Shown: positions 52,418-63,142 of the stretch, piece by piece | Layout: each line of letters begins with the position of its first letter | Position numbering within the stretch: the first letter of the stretch is position 1 | Assembly (NCBI GenBank): GCA_002778195.1 | Contig: PCDI01000005.1 | Span: 518,229 to 582,228, forward strand | Reading direction: 5' to 3' | Length of the DNA: 64,000 bases | Origin: Raffaelea ambrosiae | Taxonomy: Eukaryota; Ascomycota; Sordariomycetes; Ophiostomatales; Ophiostomataceae | The notes under the pieces: model-generated | What the model was told of the DNA's origin: nothing | Database searches by the model: none | The model's input: the letters and a program-made list of their open reading frames with translations, nothing else | Translations under genes and position numbers: made by a program

Positions 52418-52482
52418 GTAAGTCATCACCGCAAAGTTCTCAACTAGAAATTTAGTTTGTTTCCAAACTAACAGACTCTCAG
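52418..52482 (+). other. D-loop intron of tRNA-Phe with spliceosomal signals
   Basis: 65 nt, starting GTAAGT and ending CTCAG, with ACTAAC at 467-472, its branch A 11 nt before the 3' end. Length, donor, branch and spacing all match the protein-gene introns in this window. Removing it restores a canonical D loop. A 1-nt slide (TG|GT to TGG|T) gives the same product. I see no clear bulge-helix-bulge at the ends. Internal hairpins: CATCACC (424-430) is complementary to GGTGATG at 402-408 in exon 1, and TTAGTTTG (452-459) to CAAACTAA (464-471). Confidence 0.8.
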
Positions 52483-52501
52483 GGAGCGCGTCAGACTGAA
52501 G

Positions 52502-52520
52502 TCAAACTTCAATCACCGTA
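52502..52520 (+). other. Canonical tRNA intron after position 37
   Basis: 19 nt between G37 and A38. ACTTCA (506-511) pairs with TGAAGT (497-502), covering the anticodon, as in classical pre-tRNA-Phe. Expected to be removed by the SEN endonuclease and tRNA ligase. Confidence 0.85.
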
Positions 52521-52572
52521 ATCTGAAGGTCACCGGTTCGATCCCGGTTCACCCCAAATTTCTCACACAATC

Positions 52573-52580
52573 TTTTTTTT
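52573..52580 (+). terminator. Pol III terminator (T8)
   Basis: Eight T starting 17 bases after the tRNA 3' end, enough to stop RNA polymerase III. Confidence 0.8.
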
Positions 52581-53575
52581 GTCGTTTTCTTCAACATAAT
52601 CTTTTTTTAAACGTCCGCATTTAGAGTCAAACTTGGTTCTTATGTCTTGTGCCTTTTTTTTTTTTTGTGTGTGTCTGACAATCATTTTCAGATGCAGGCA
52701 TCGTTGTTTCCTTAGTCAAGAAGGGAAATTGAAATCGTGCCACTGTATCTTTCTTTGCTTGTCGCTTCAGATGGCAAGGGGCAAATAACTAGCTGTAGAC
52801 AGTCTCAGTGTGTGCTCACAACATGAGCACATGATATCTGTGACGTTTGATCGGAGAAGATCTTCTGTTTCACAGGACAAGGCAGGGTGCGTCAAAGCTG
52901 CCTGCCCTTTTCGAAATCTTCAGGGCGCACACAGCAGTTTCAACATCAGAGCATAGCCACAGTGGGACTATCTCTTGTCTGTTTCTCCAAGAGAAAGCAC
53001 CAGAGTTTGCATCGCAGTTTTATTCTTTCTGCAACTCACTCTTGGAAGTCAGGAAGAAATCACGCCAGTTGGACTGTGGAAGATGAGAGACTGCAAGCGA
53101 AGTCCAAGACAGTAGCGGGATGGAACAGGCCTCAAACCGACCTGGTCTCTGTCTATTCTGGAGGTCAAAAAGAGAGAGAAGATCTACGAAAGAGCAAAGC
53201 ACAAGGCCTCTCAAAAGGCATGAGCCATAGAAATGAAGCTGGGGCTCCGGTGTGTTCAGGCTTTGACAAGCCATTCCCAAGCCATTTCCGTGCACATTCA
53301 CGTGACTTGATTTTCACTACTTGCGTCATGTGATGCTCATTTAACCCTAGCGCTGTGCAATTACTTTTCTCCGCTCAGCCCGCACGAAGCACACATTTTC
53401 TTTGGCTGACAATATAGCCCTTCTTTCTTCGCCCCACTTTTCGCGTGGGAAAATTTCAGCAAAATAGTAGCGACACACGATTAATTCTCAATTCCTTCTT
53501 TTTCTCTCTTACCCACCATCCACCACAACGAGGTCGAGCAGCATCCCCGTCGAACAGACGAAGAAGTTGCCCACC
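52581..53575. other. Intergenic region and RPS18 promoter
   Basis: No coding frame supported. A poly-T/TG tract is at 52648-52675. AACCCTAG at 53343-53350, 226 bases before the RPS18 start, resembles the telobox-like Tbf1 site found at ribosomal protein genes of several fungi. A CT-rich stretch precedes the start codon. Confidence 0.5.
53343..53350 (+). promoter_or_regulatory. Telobox-like AACCCTAG upstream of RPS18
   Basis: Matches the ARCCCTA core bound by Tbf1-type proteins at ribosomal protein and snoRNA genes in several fungi. Single copy; function is inferred from context only. Confidence 0.3.
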
Positions 53576-54539
53576 ATGTCTCTCGTTTCCGGAGAAAAGA
53601 GTGAGCTGATTCCGCCTTTTCTTTTGATGCCGCGCCGGGCTCTGCGAGCTGGAGATTCGCGGCGCCAAAGAGACATAATAAGAAAACGAATGAACGTTAT
53701 ACTGACATAGATGCCCAGACAACTTCCAGTTCGTACGTTTTATCCTCCTTGCCATCTCCCAATGATATTCCACATGGGGACGACCTTATTTTACTGCACC
53801 TTCGACATCTTTGGACGATCGTGTGCCGAGAAGATTGGGCGTGGTGGAACGAACCGAAAGCAATACAACTTGGGGAAAAAGAAGGAAACGTCGAGTGCTG
53901 ACTAAAGGAAATAGATCATCCGTCTGTTGAACACCAACATCGATGGCAAGCAGAAGGTTGTCTGTACGTATTTTCTCGACACCCCCTACCGATTGCCGGC
54001 TGAGCAACGAGTCGAAGGGAAAGGATGCGTGGAAAAAAACACAAATGCTGACGGGGGAACGTTCTCTAGACGCCCTGACCAAGGTCAAGGGTTGCGGTCG
54101 CCGCTATGCCAACATCGTCGCCAAGAAGGCTGATGTCGACTTGAACATGCGCGCCGGTGAGCTCTCTGCTGAGCAGCTGGAGCGGATAGTCAACATCCTG
54201 CAGGCGCCTACTCAGTACAAGATCCCGACGGTAAGCAGTCACCCACGAGTTTTCGAGTTTCGGACAATTTAGCCTTTTCTCTCCCTCCATGTCTCTTGTT
54301 CTAATACCCCCCTCCAGTGGTTCCTTAACCGTCAACGCGATATCGTCGACGGCAAGGACAGCCAGATCCTGGCCAACGGTGTCGACTCCAAGCTGCGTGA
54401 CGATCTCGAGCGCCTCAAGAAGATCCGGTCTCACCGTGGTCTGCGTCACTACTGGGGCCTGCGTGTCCGCGGTCAGCACACCAAGACCACCGGTCGCCGC
54501 GGCCGGACTGTCGGTGTGTCCAAGAAGAAGGGTGGCTAA
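53576..54539 (+). CDS. RPS18: 40S ribosomal protein S18 (uS13)
   Basis: Five exons (53576-53600, 53719-53732, 53915-53963, 54070-54230, 54318-54539) give exactly 156 residues, the usual length. Exon 1 codes MSLVSGEK; a 14-nt micro-exon supplies NNFQF; exon 3 continues IIRLLNTNIDGKQKVV. Later exons give YALTKVKGCGRRYANIV, the helix-two-turn-helix region, then WFLNRQRDIVDGKDSQ and the basic tail TGRRGRTVGVSKKKGG. The protein sits in the small-subunit head near the P-site tRNA and the inter-subunit bridge to the large subunit. Donors are GTGAGC, GTACGT, GTACGT and GTAAGC. Having four introns in such a short gene is typical of ribosomal protein genes in filamentous fungi. I found no snoRNA boxes in the longest intron (182 nt). 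Confidence 0.96.
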
Positions 54540-55200
54540 AAATCTTGACCACACTTGTGGTGTGTGTGTTTTTTTGTGTTTTGTTAGGTTACGGGGCGCA
54601 AAAGAAAAACAAAAAGAGAAGGAGGAGAGGGGAACTTGGGATTCGGGATATTCTGCGCGAAGAAAGGAGGATACATGGATGGACCTTACATGCTATACGA
54701 CCTCTTTTTCCCATTATTTCAACTGTTGTTACCAACAATGGTGTAAGGAGTCAAGAAGAAAAGGGTTCAACAGCTTGCGCAAAGAGACTTCTAGACATGC
54801 ATCTTTTGTGCTTGTCTGAATGGCAAGGGACGAAAAAAAAAACAAAAATGCCAATAAAAAAACATCAAACTCAAAAGAAAAGAATGATGCAGAACACTAA
54901 AAAGTAAATGTGTGAATGCTTTATGTGTGATATCATGTCGTAGATTGATCATATAATATAAATGGTATCGTAGAATATATGCAGACTTTTCTCTCAATCG
55001 CCCCTTTTGTTGGCTTTCTTCTTCTCACATGTAGAATTTCTCTAGCAGACGCTCTCTCCGGCAAAGTTTCCCCAGACGCCGAGCCATGCTTTGGAATGAA
55101 CAGACGCAAAAACGACAAAAAAGCAAGCAAACGTTTCTTGGAACATGAAATCATTATCACAGTCGCCGCCGCCACAATACTGCACAACGAGAACAGCATC
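54540..55200. other. Convergent intergenic region between RPS18 and SDO1
   Basis: AT-rich shared 3' flank of two convergent genes; no further gene seen. Confidence 0.6.
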
Positions 55201-55650
55201 TTAGTCCTCGTGTGTCACAGCCACGTCGAGCACCTCGACCCGGCCCTGGCCACGGGTCTCGTTGCCGATAAAGTCGGACAGAGCCTTGAAGGCGCCCGGC
55301 TCCACAAAGCCCACCACCTCCCAGGTCGAGCCGGCCATGTCTTGGCTCTCAACCTGCTCAATGTAGCTCAGGATGCGGTCCTTGACCGTGCCATGGGCCT
55401 TTTTCGGGTGTGCACCACCGTCCTCGTGGTCGGCGTCTTTGCTGGCACTGCCACCGGCTGCGGGCAACTTGACAGCCTGCTTCAGCACGCCCGTTGCACA
55501 GCTGACGCGCAGGCGCATGCGGGCACGCATGACGGGGATGGGCTGCAGGGCCACGAGGGCCTTCATGGCCTCGAGAGCCTGGGACTTGGCGCTCTTGGTA
55601 GTGACCACGCCCGTCCACATAGGCCGGGAAGCAGCAAGTGCAGCCGGCGC

Positions 55651-55688
<38 letters not shown>

Positions 55689-56220
55689 CAGGGACGGTTT
55701 CGCTGCTGCCCTCTCCCTGTGGTGCCTTGTCTGTCTTGTCTGTCTTGTCCGTCTTCTCCTTCTCCTTCTCCTGGTGGGCCTGCGCACTCAACATGTCCAG
55801 TGCCTTTTCGATCATGCCGGTCGTGTACACGCGGCGCGTGCGCGGGTCGACGAGTTTGCCGGCGACCAAGTCAATCACTTCATGGTGTACGCGTTCAAGC
55901 TGCGCGGCTCGTTCTTTGTCGCCAACCTGCAGCTCGCCCTTCTTCAATATCTCGAGCACAACGGTTTCCGGCGTGGCGTTCTTGCCAAAGGCCTTGGTGA
56001 GCTCGGCCGCGGGCGCCGTCTGGCCCTTGGAGACATTTAGGAAGACAACATTGGGGATCTGCATGACGTTGTCGAGGTCGGTCTCGATGCCGGACCGCCA
56101 CTCGAGAACCTTGTTCTTGTAGCAGGCGATCTCGAAGCGCTTCTTGCCCTTCTTGAGGCGGACGAGCGACACGTTGGTCAGCTTGATCTGGTTGGAGGGT
56201 TGGTTGATTTGGCGCGACAT
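55201..56220 (-). CDS. SDO1: Ribosome maturation protein Sdo1 (SBDS)
   Basis: A single exon of 339 residues. The N-terminal domain is typical (NQIKLTNVSLVRLKKGKKRF, then EWRSGIETDLDNVMQIPNVF-like sequence and the conserved FLNVSKGQ). The helical middle domain has VHHEVIDLVAGKLVDPRTRR. The C-terminal ferredoxin-like domain ends in VEVLDVAVTHED. With the GTPase Efl1, Sdo1 releases Tif6/eIF6 from late 60S particles in the cytosol. The protein is about 90 residues longer than yeast Sdo1 (250) because of two inserts: a Lys/Thr/Asp-rich segment plus a poly-Ala run of about 12 residues after the middle domain, and a Gly/Ser/Asp/His-rich loop inside the C-terminal domain. Convergent with RPS18. Confidence 0.94.
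55651..55686 (-). repeat. GCN repeat encoding poly-Ala in SDO1
   Basis: An almost pure CAG/GCA triplet run, read as poly-Ala on the minus strand. It lies in a linker between domains and is likely length-variable. Confidence 0.85.
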
Positions 56221-57175
56221 CGTGGGTATGGTAGGGAGGAAATTTTTTCTTTTCTTTTTTTTTTTTTAAAAAAAAAGTGGTTGTCTCTGCTAAATCGCCT
56301 GTTGTTTTGCCTTTGTGAGGCAGGTTGGTTGCCTTGGATGTACGGTGTAGTTATGCCAGCGTCTTCCCATTTTTTCTTTTCTTTTCTACCACTGCAGAAG
56401 TTCCAAAATTTTAAGCTTGGACGTTTTTGGATGACTAATAAAGTCCGGCCGAAACAGCCCCTCATTCCCGCCCAACCTTTTACTTATTACCCGTTCCCGG
56501 ATCTGGGACCTTGCATAATAATCATGACGGTGAATCAATCTAGGCAGCGAATCTGGCCCTCGCACACTGCCCGTCCAGTGCAAAGGTACAGAATGCAGAT
56601 AAGGGCCATGCTGTGCGTCTGGACGAAGATGGGCAAACAGATGGACACCAGACCCTTAAGCCCAGGGTTGGAAGCGACTGGAGCTCTCACGTGTGCACGG
56701 TGCACCCCACAGTCTCCGCACTTTTGCGGACTGTGTCGACGTAAGAATGCTATCGGGGGGTGGGTACCCTGTTGGTGCCCAGAGACGGACCAAACAGTCA
56801 TAGCGAAGCCGCCACCCCCCACTTAACTGCGTTGCCTAGGGAAGGTGCTGTCATCACTGCCCAGTTTCAGCAGGTCGTTCCTGCCGCACAGTAGATAGCG
56901 CACTCGCCTAGCTGCCTTGCTCTCAGGCAGTGCTATCGCCAGCTTAAGTGCTCGTGCTCTGCTCGCTTGTTTGCTTACCTCTTGTTTCTTCTTCTGTTTC
57001 TTCTCCCTTCCCTCCATCCGCGTCCGCTTCCTCTCTTCTTCCATCATCCCCATCGCATCTCATCACTCGATTCCCATCTACTCTGATTGCAACTCTTCGT
57101 CGTCTCTGCATTATCCCACACTCCCTCTGCGGCATATCCCTCACAAACCCGCAAAATCACAGCTTCACCACCATC
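56221..57175. other. Divergent intergenic region between SDO1 and carboxypeptidase Y
   Basis: Holds both promoters. T/A tracts lie beside the SDO1 start; a CT-rich stretch precedes the carboxypeptidase start. No other gene seen. Confidence 0.6.
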
Positions 57176-58831
57176 ATGCGTGTTGCTGCTGCCTCGGCCG
57201 TCTTCGCGGGCGCTGCCTCGGCCTCGCTGTTCTCGCCGTTCTCGTCTGGCAAGCAGGCCGTCCTCGGCGGTGACAGCTCCTCCTCGTCGGGCCCGCTGGC
57301 TGCGTTCCAGGATGCGGTCAAGGGCATGACGGGCGACGCCGAAGCTCTCTGGTCTGACGTCAAGAAGATGGTGCCCGACGCCTTTGACAAGACGACGTTC
57401 TTCTCGAGCCCCAAGAAGCACCGGCGCCGGCCCGACAGCGCCTGGGACCACATTGTCAAGGGCGCCGACATGCCCCAGGCCTTCAAGACGGCGGCCGCCG
57501 GCTCCGGCGCCAGCGAGAACCTGGACGCCTTCAACCTGCGCGTCAAGGCCGTCGATCCGTCCAAGCTCGGCATCGACACCGTCAAGCAGTACAGCGGCTA
57601 CCTCGACAACGAAGAGGACGACAAGCACCTGTTCTACTGGTTCTTCGAGTCGCGCAACGACCCCAAGAACGACCCCGTCGTGCTGTGGCTGAACGGCGGC
57701 CCCGGCTGCTCGTCGCTGACGGGCCTCTTCTTCGAGCTGGGCCCCTCGGCCATTGACAAGAACATCAAGGTTGTCAACAACGAGTACGCATGGAACGCCA
57801 ACGCCTCCGTCATCTTCCTCGACCAGCCCGTCAACGTCGGCTACTCGTACTCGGGCAGCTCCGTCAGCGACACCGTGGCCGCCGGCAAGGACGTCTACGC
57901 GCTCCTGACCCTCTTCTTCAAGCAGTTCCCGCAGTACGCCAAGCAGGACTTCCACATTGCCGGCGAGTCGTACGCCGGCCACTACATCCCTGTCTTTGCC
58001 CACGAGATCCTGGCACACAAGGACCGCAACATCAACCTCAAGTCGGTGCTCATCGGCAACGGCCTGACCGACCCCCTCACCCAGTACGAGCAGTACCGCC
58101 CCATGGCCTGCGGCGACGGCGGCTGGCCGGCCGTGCTCGACGAGGGCCAGTGCGAGGCCATGGACAACTCGCTGCCGCGCTGCCAGTCGCTGATCGAGGG
58201 CTGCTACAGCTCCAAGAGCGTGTGGAGCTGCGTGCCCGCCTCCATCTACTGCAACAACGCCATGCTCGGCCCCTACCAGCAGACCGGCCGCAATGTCTAC
58301 GACATCCGCGGTCCGTGCAAGGACAGCAGCAACCTGTGCTACCCGCAGATGGGCTGGATCTCCGAGTACCTCAACCAAGACGACGTCATCCAGGCCGTCG
58401 GCGCCGAGGTCGACTCTTACGAGAGCTGCAACTTTGACATCAACCGCAACTTCCTCTTCCAGGGCGACTGGATGCAGCCCTTCCACCTGCTCGTCCCCGA
58501 CATCCTTGCCGAGATCCCCGTTCTCATCTACGCTGGCGACGCCGACTTCATCTGCAACTGGCTCGGCAACCGCGCCTGGGCCGATGCCCTCGAGTGGCCC
58601 GGCAAGGCTGCCTTCAACAAGGCCACCACCAAGTCGCTCGACCTGTCGGGCAGCTCGGTCGAGGTCGATGCCGACTCCGAGTCCAAGAAGACGGGCTATG
58701 GCACGGTCAAGGCCGCAGGCAACTTTTCGTTTATGCGCATCTACGATGCCGGCCACATGGTGCCCTACGACCAGCCTGAGAACTCGCTCGACTTTTACAA
58801 CCGCTGGATTGGCGGCGAGTGGTTTGAGTAA
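57176..58831 (+). CDS. cpyA: Vacuolar carboxypeptidase Y
   Basis: A single exon of 551 residues. The start at 57176 (context CACCATCATG) gives a signal peptide of about 17 residues; the same frame is open upstream but that part reads as CT-rich leader. A pro-region of about 110-120 residues precedes the mature serine carboxypeptidase (conserved VKQYSGYLDNEEDDKHLFYW). Motifs include LWLNGGPGCSS (oxyanion hole), GESYAGHY with nucleophile Ser265, DADFICNW with Asp457 and AGHMVPYDQP with His527. The enzyme removes C-terminal residues from peptides in the vacuole after Golgi sorting and pro-peptide removal. Cys residues of the family's disulfides are present. Strong GC-rich codon bias suggests high expression. 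The equally long frame on the opposite strand is a shadow of this bias. Confidence 0.96.
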   Translation: MRVAAASAVFAGAASASLFSPFSSGKQAVLGGDSSSSSGPLAAFQDAVKGMTGDAEALWSDVKKMVPDAFDKTTFFSSPKKHRRRPDSAWDHIVKGADMPQAFKTAAAGSGASENLDAFNLRVKAVDPSKLGIDTVKQYSGYLDNEEDDKHLFYWFFESRNDPKNDPVVLWLNGGPGCSSLTGLFFELGPSAIDKNIKVVNNEYAWNANASVIFLDQPVNVGYSYSGSSVSDTVAAGKDVYALLTLFFKQFPQYAKQDFHIAGESYAGHYIPVFAHEILAHKDRNINLKSVLIGNGLTDPLTQYEQYRPMACGDGGWPAVLDEGQCEAMDNSLPRCQSLIEGCYSSKSVWSCVPASIYCNNAMLGPYQQTGRNVYDIRGPCKDSSNLCYPQMGWISEYLNQDDVIQAVGAEVDSYESCNFDINRNFLFQGDWMQPFHLLVPDILAEIPVLIYAGDADFICNWLGNRAWADALEWPGKAAFNKATTKSLDLSGSSVEVDADSESKKTGYGTVKAAGNFSFMRIYDAGHMVPYDQPENSLDFYNRWIGGEWFE

Positions 58832-60380
58832 ACGGTGGAAGAACAAAGAAGAGAGAGCTTAGAGGAAAGCAGGGCCGTGTGGAGGGATGCAAGTACAAGT
58901 ATTCCAGCCTTGCGTGCTATGCTGGAACCATGCTAGTGTAACGGTGGAAATGTCGTCTGCCAACACAACTGCCAACGGCCTGTTGATAAGCCAACAACCA
59001 ACAAGTCAAGTTGACTGATTTGTTATTTTGGATTGCTGGGAGCAATATGGGGTATTATTGTGTTACACACTGGGCGTTTTCTATCATTTTTACCTTTTGT
59101 CTACCAGTTGCGTGTGGCCTCTGTTGAATGTGCTGGCCGGTGGCGGTTATAGTTGGACTTTGTGTACATGTGCCTTGTCTTTGTTTGTCCTTGTGTTTTT
59201 TTTTTTGGCTCTTTCCGCTTTTGTTTTTCAAGCAAACTAGAATGCTACACCCCCACCAGACAGTTTACATCGCAGTATATTTTACAGAACACCGATATTT
59301 TAGACGAACAACCATTGATGACTGGTGAAAGGAGAGGCCTCGATTAGAAGGAGCAGTTACACGATAGTAGAACAAGTACACTGTGAGTATTGCACTAGGG
59401 ACGACTAGGTTGAAGGGAAAGAAATACCACTAGTGAGTAGACCTCTACAGACTTCTCTTTACCAGATAAAACCAGCCCCTGAGTGTTCACTGACCAATCA
59501 CAGCGGAGTTGCACCGTTTGGTGCATTGTCGATTGCCAACAACCTCGATGCACATCAAACTGCAATCTAACTAGTGATCACGAAAACTTCAATATGAACA
59601 AAGCAGAATAAGGGTATATTTATAACAACTGATCAACAAAAATCAACCAGTCAAAGCCAGCTGTTGCTACCAATCCTCCTAACTCTGCAAGTAGCACTTT
59701 TCCACCAAGTCAAAAGACCAAAAAAATGTAGGAGCGGACATACATCAGTAGAATAGCAAAGAACGCCGTTGGTTGACCCCTTGCCGAACCACGCCTCCCC
59801 ATCCAAGTCCCATGGTGGCCAGCTGTTATCTAGCAGCCGACTCTTGTAAGCCTCACATCCATTCTCCCCTCCTCAAAATAACAAGAGCTGAAGATCCCAT
59901 ATGTCCTCCCTTTCATACGAGCCTTCATATCTGTATGTACGTCCCAAAAAGGAGAGCGACAAGATTGAAAACTGTTCAAGCCCCAAAGAAAGGAGTATGA
60001 AAGGACGAAGACCATTCCGTCAATATACAACGAGCGGGAGCCATATTCAGCAATGCTGGTTGCCCGAACGCCAGCCAAGCAAAACAGAACAAAACAAAGA
60101 ATACAGACAGCGAAAAAAAAAAGATATGGGTAAAATACCCCCAAAGTGGCTGGGTGGTGTGAAACGAAAAAAAAAAAAAGAGAGGTCCATGCCGTCATGC
60201 CTGACCACCTCCCATGCTGTCATGATGTGTTGTTACATGCGTGCGAATGGCTGTATGTTTTTAGTCATTGCGACGCGAGGACGTGTTCGAATAGTGTGTT
60301 ATGTTGTCGTATGCGTGAGTCGTAGGTTGTTGTAAATAAGAAAATTGTGATTGTGTGTGATGAAGAGTGTACATGTTCAA
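58832..60380. other. Convergent intergenic region between carboxypeptidase Y and the phosphodiesterase
   Basis: AT-rich from about 59000 with T and A tracts. No supported coding frame or RNA gene. It serves as the 3' flank of both genes. Confidence 0.6.
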
Positions 60381-63142
60381 TCACTGGCTGGCAGTGGTCG
60401 AATCGGGGTTGGATGTTGGAATGGGGGGGCTTTGGTTCAGATGCCGCCGGAAGAAGGTAAGCGCATTCATCTTAAACCGGCTCGTCTTCTTCTTCAAGGT
60501 TCGGTCTCCGGCAAGCATCTTACTGTTACCGTTGCTGTGCCCGCCCGAGGATAGTGAAGACCCGTCCTCGCCCGATAATTGTGCCGTCACCACTGAATCA
60601 GAGGTGTTCTTGATCGAGTCGACGTGGTTAGCCGTGCTCACTGCAACAGTTGGCATGCTGGACGGACGGTCCAACGAGTCACGGCTAATGATGCTCGTGC
60701 CCTGTGTGCTTGGAGAAAGCGGCATCTTCCCAGTCGTCGCACTGGTAGCCTGGGACGCCCAATCGCCACCGCTGGGGACTGACGTACTTCCATCTGTCGC
60801 CTCGCTCACACGCTGTTTGGTGGATGCGAGAGGTCGCCCGTCATTGGTGTGGAAAGGGTCGCTCGCCGCAAACTCGGCAACAGAGTCAAACTGCGAGTCT
60901 GCTCCGTCGCTCTGTTTGCTGCTGGTCACATTGTGCATCGAGGCAGCCGCAGCGCCAGCTGCGGCTTGCCCTGCAGGCGCATCCTTCACAGTAGGGTTTG
61001 AATTTGGCTCTGTCTCGCATGGTCCGTCCAGTTGCGGGAGATGCTGCGGCAGAGGTTGCGCATTCTCCTCTGCCAATTCTTCAGCAATGCCCTCTTCAAA
61101 AAGCATCTTGTTCACCTCGAGCTCATCCACGCAATACTGCATGGACGGTAGGACAGTGGCCACGTCCCGGAAGAGTGGGACGGCGAACAGATTCATGAAG
61201 CCGAGCTGAGAGCGGAAGAGCGAAATGATATCCTTCTTTGGCGGGGATGCCAGAGACGATTTGATCTCCAGTTGGCCCTCCATGAAAGCTTGTCTTGAGA
61301 ATTCATCCGAGAGAATATGCATCCACTGAACTGCCGTGTCATGTCGCCTGGCCTGTTGTGAGGGGGGGGCAGGGGTCAAGTCAGATAATGCCGATACGAA
61401 ATAAAGGCACAGAGTTGAATGGATGTACGTACCACATTGCTGATGTCTGCGCACTTTATGAGAAGTGCACACGCCAAAGCGGTTTGCTCATCCTGCGTGC
61501 GGTCATCCCATTCCTCAGCAGTGCTGCTCTCGGCGAGCTTTTCTTGGGCGCTGACAAGCTTCTTCATGTATTCGAAATGTAGGCCCATGTCAGTCGCAAG
61601 GATAGAGCTGATCATCAGCTTTCGCATCTTGGTATTTGCAAAGGCGACGGGCCAATAGCGGCGCAGGATCTGAGAGTAGGCTGCACAGTGGAAGGATTCG
61701 AGAACCGAGCGGTCATTATACAGCTGGGCGAGGGGTGCGTTGAGCACAATCAGGAAGCCGTTGTTCACACCCGGGTGTCCCACATCGTGGCCAATGGCAG
61801 TGATAAGCAAGGTAAGGGCCTCAAAGGGCTTGAGGCTTCTTTCCATGCGCGACTTGGACTTCTCGGGGACGGCAATGACGGGTTTCTTTCCTCCCGCAGG
61901 CGATTGGTAGGGCGGCAATGCCCCAATGTGCAGAAGGAAGTTGAAGGTTGCTTGCAAGACGTCCACCACGTGACGGAAGTTGTGGTAGGGAACAAATGAG
62001 TTGTATGCAGCGCGACAAGCGATCAGGAAGCAGACGAGTTGATCTAGACGGGTGGTAAGTATGTCAGCGATTTCGTTACCTCTGCCGGGCAATCTAGAGT
62101 GTGTTGAGATATGAAATTCAGTCTCACCTGTAGGAATCCGGAATTCAGCCAGTTCCGGCATAGCTAATGCGTGCTTGAACATCAAAGCTGAAGCCTCGAT
62201 CAGCTCGTCGTCTGTGAAATCGTGGGCAGAGAAATGCCAATTCCCAATGGCAGCGGCAATGACAGGTTTCCTGTGACCAGCAACGGTGATCCTCACAGCC
62301 TCAACAGGCAACTCTGCGCTTTCCTCCATCTGGCAGATCCTGCGCATCAGCGTAGCGACCATTGTCTCGCGCAGATAGGCGTAGGGCCTGGAGTCGGACA
62401 CGCCAACCCATGACCGCTTCCGGCCACGCTGGAACTCCATGAGGGCTTGCTGGTCGTGCGCTGCGCTCTTGTGAGCCCAGTAGGCGTGGATCTCGAGGCT
62501 GGTAATGCTCTGGGGGTGGATTGGACTGAAGAGCACATCGGTGGCTCCCAATTTCAAGCATCTCTTTAGTAGCGGACGGTTTGCTGGCGTTTGTAAGGTA
62601 TGGGTGATCTGCGAGTCCTCGTCGACTGAGGTTGGAGGGGGGCCGATGACGGGGACGGGGACGATGAGCTTGGATAGGTTGCGGAGATGGGCTTCGGACA
62701 CAATGCGCTGCAATAAGCGGACACCGTACACATCGTCTGGGGGAGGGGAGTTCGGTGCGGCTTCTGTGTCTGCCTGAGGAGTCGAATGTGGAGATGGAGA
62801 GCGGGATTCTGGGCGCGAGTTGTCCTCTGGAGGTATCCGTTCGTCGTACGGGGTATCGATCAAGACGATGGTCGGGCGCAGGTCGAGCATAGACTCATCC
62901 TGTAGATTAAATAGCTTTGCGATGCAGGTGTTTCCCGTAGAACAGAGGTGAACGTCGCCGAAGACGTTGGCCAACAGGCTGACATTCGCCTCCAGAGTGC
63001 GTGATTCCCACACAGGCGTCGGCTCGCTGTTTTCCTGTTTGTGTATAGGGTCTTCGCTTGTGCTGTCTGGCTGGGCGCGGTGCATGCGATCCTGACGGAT
63101 AGCACGGTCGACGTAAATGACGTTGCAAAGCGTAGCGTCCAT
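60381..63142 (-). CDS. pdeH: High-affinity 3',5'-cyclic-AMP phosphodiesterase (class I, PdeH/Pde2)
   Basis: Three exons on the minus strand (63142-62128, 62043-61433, 61352-60381) give 865 residues. The start MDATLCNVIYVDR was chosen over an earlier in-frame Met because it begins the family's N-terminal domain. The first ~330 residues hold the fungal N-terminal receiver-like region (PTIVLIDTPYDER). The HD catalytic domain follows: HNFRHVVDVLQ, GHDVGHPGVNN and CADISNV give the metal-binding His, His-Asp and Asp. The last junction joins CADISNV to ARRHDTAVQWMHILSDEF. A Ser/Thr-rich tail of about 170 residues ends in a basic KKKTSRFKMNALTFFRR motif. It hydrolyses cAMP and so limits PKA signalling. 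Intron 1 is 84 nt, a multiple of three, with no in-frame stop. Confidence 0.95.

Larger units (their letters stand above)
52400..52556 (+). tRNA. tRNA-Phe (GAA) with two introns, one in the D loop
   Basis: Exons 52400-52417, 52483-52501 and 52521-52556 join to a 73-nt tRNA. Acceptor GGGGTGA (52400-52406) pairs with TCACCCC (52549-52555), discriminator A556. D stem GCGT (409-412) pairs with GCGC (486-489) around loop AGTTG+GGA, identical to the yeast tRNA-Phe D loop. Anticodon stem TCAGA (491-495) pairs with TCTGA (522-526); the loop is CTGAAGA with anticodon GAA at 498-500. Variable loop AGGTC; T stem ACCGG/CCGGT around TTCGATC. Box A TGGCGTAGTTGG (407-418) matches consensus; box B GGTTCGATCCC is at 535-545. 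A T8 terminator and an upstream TATA flank it. The second intron (502-520) is the usual one after position 37. The first (418-482) has mRNA-type splice signals. Confidence 0.9.
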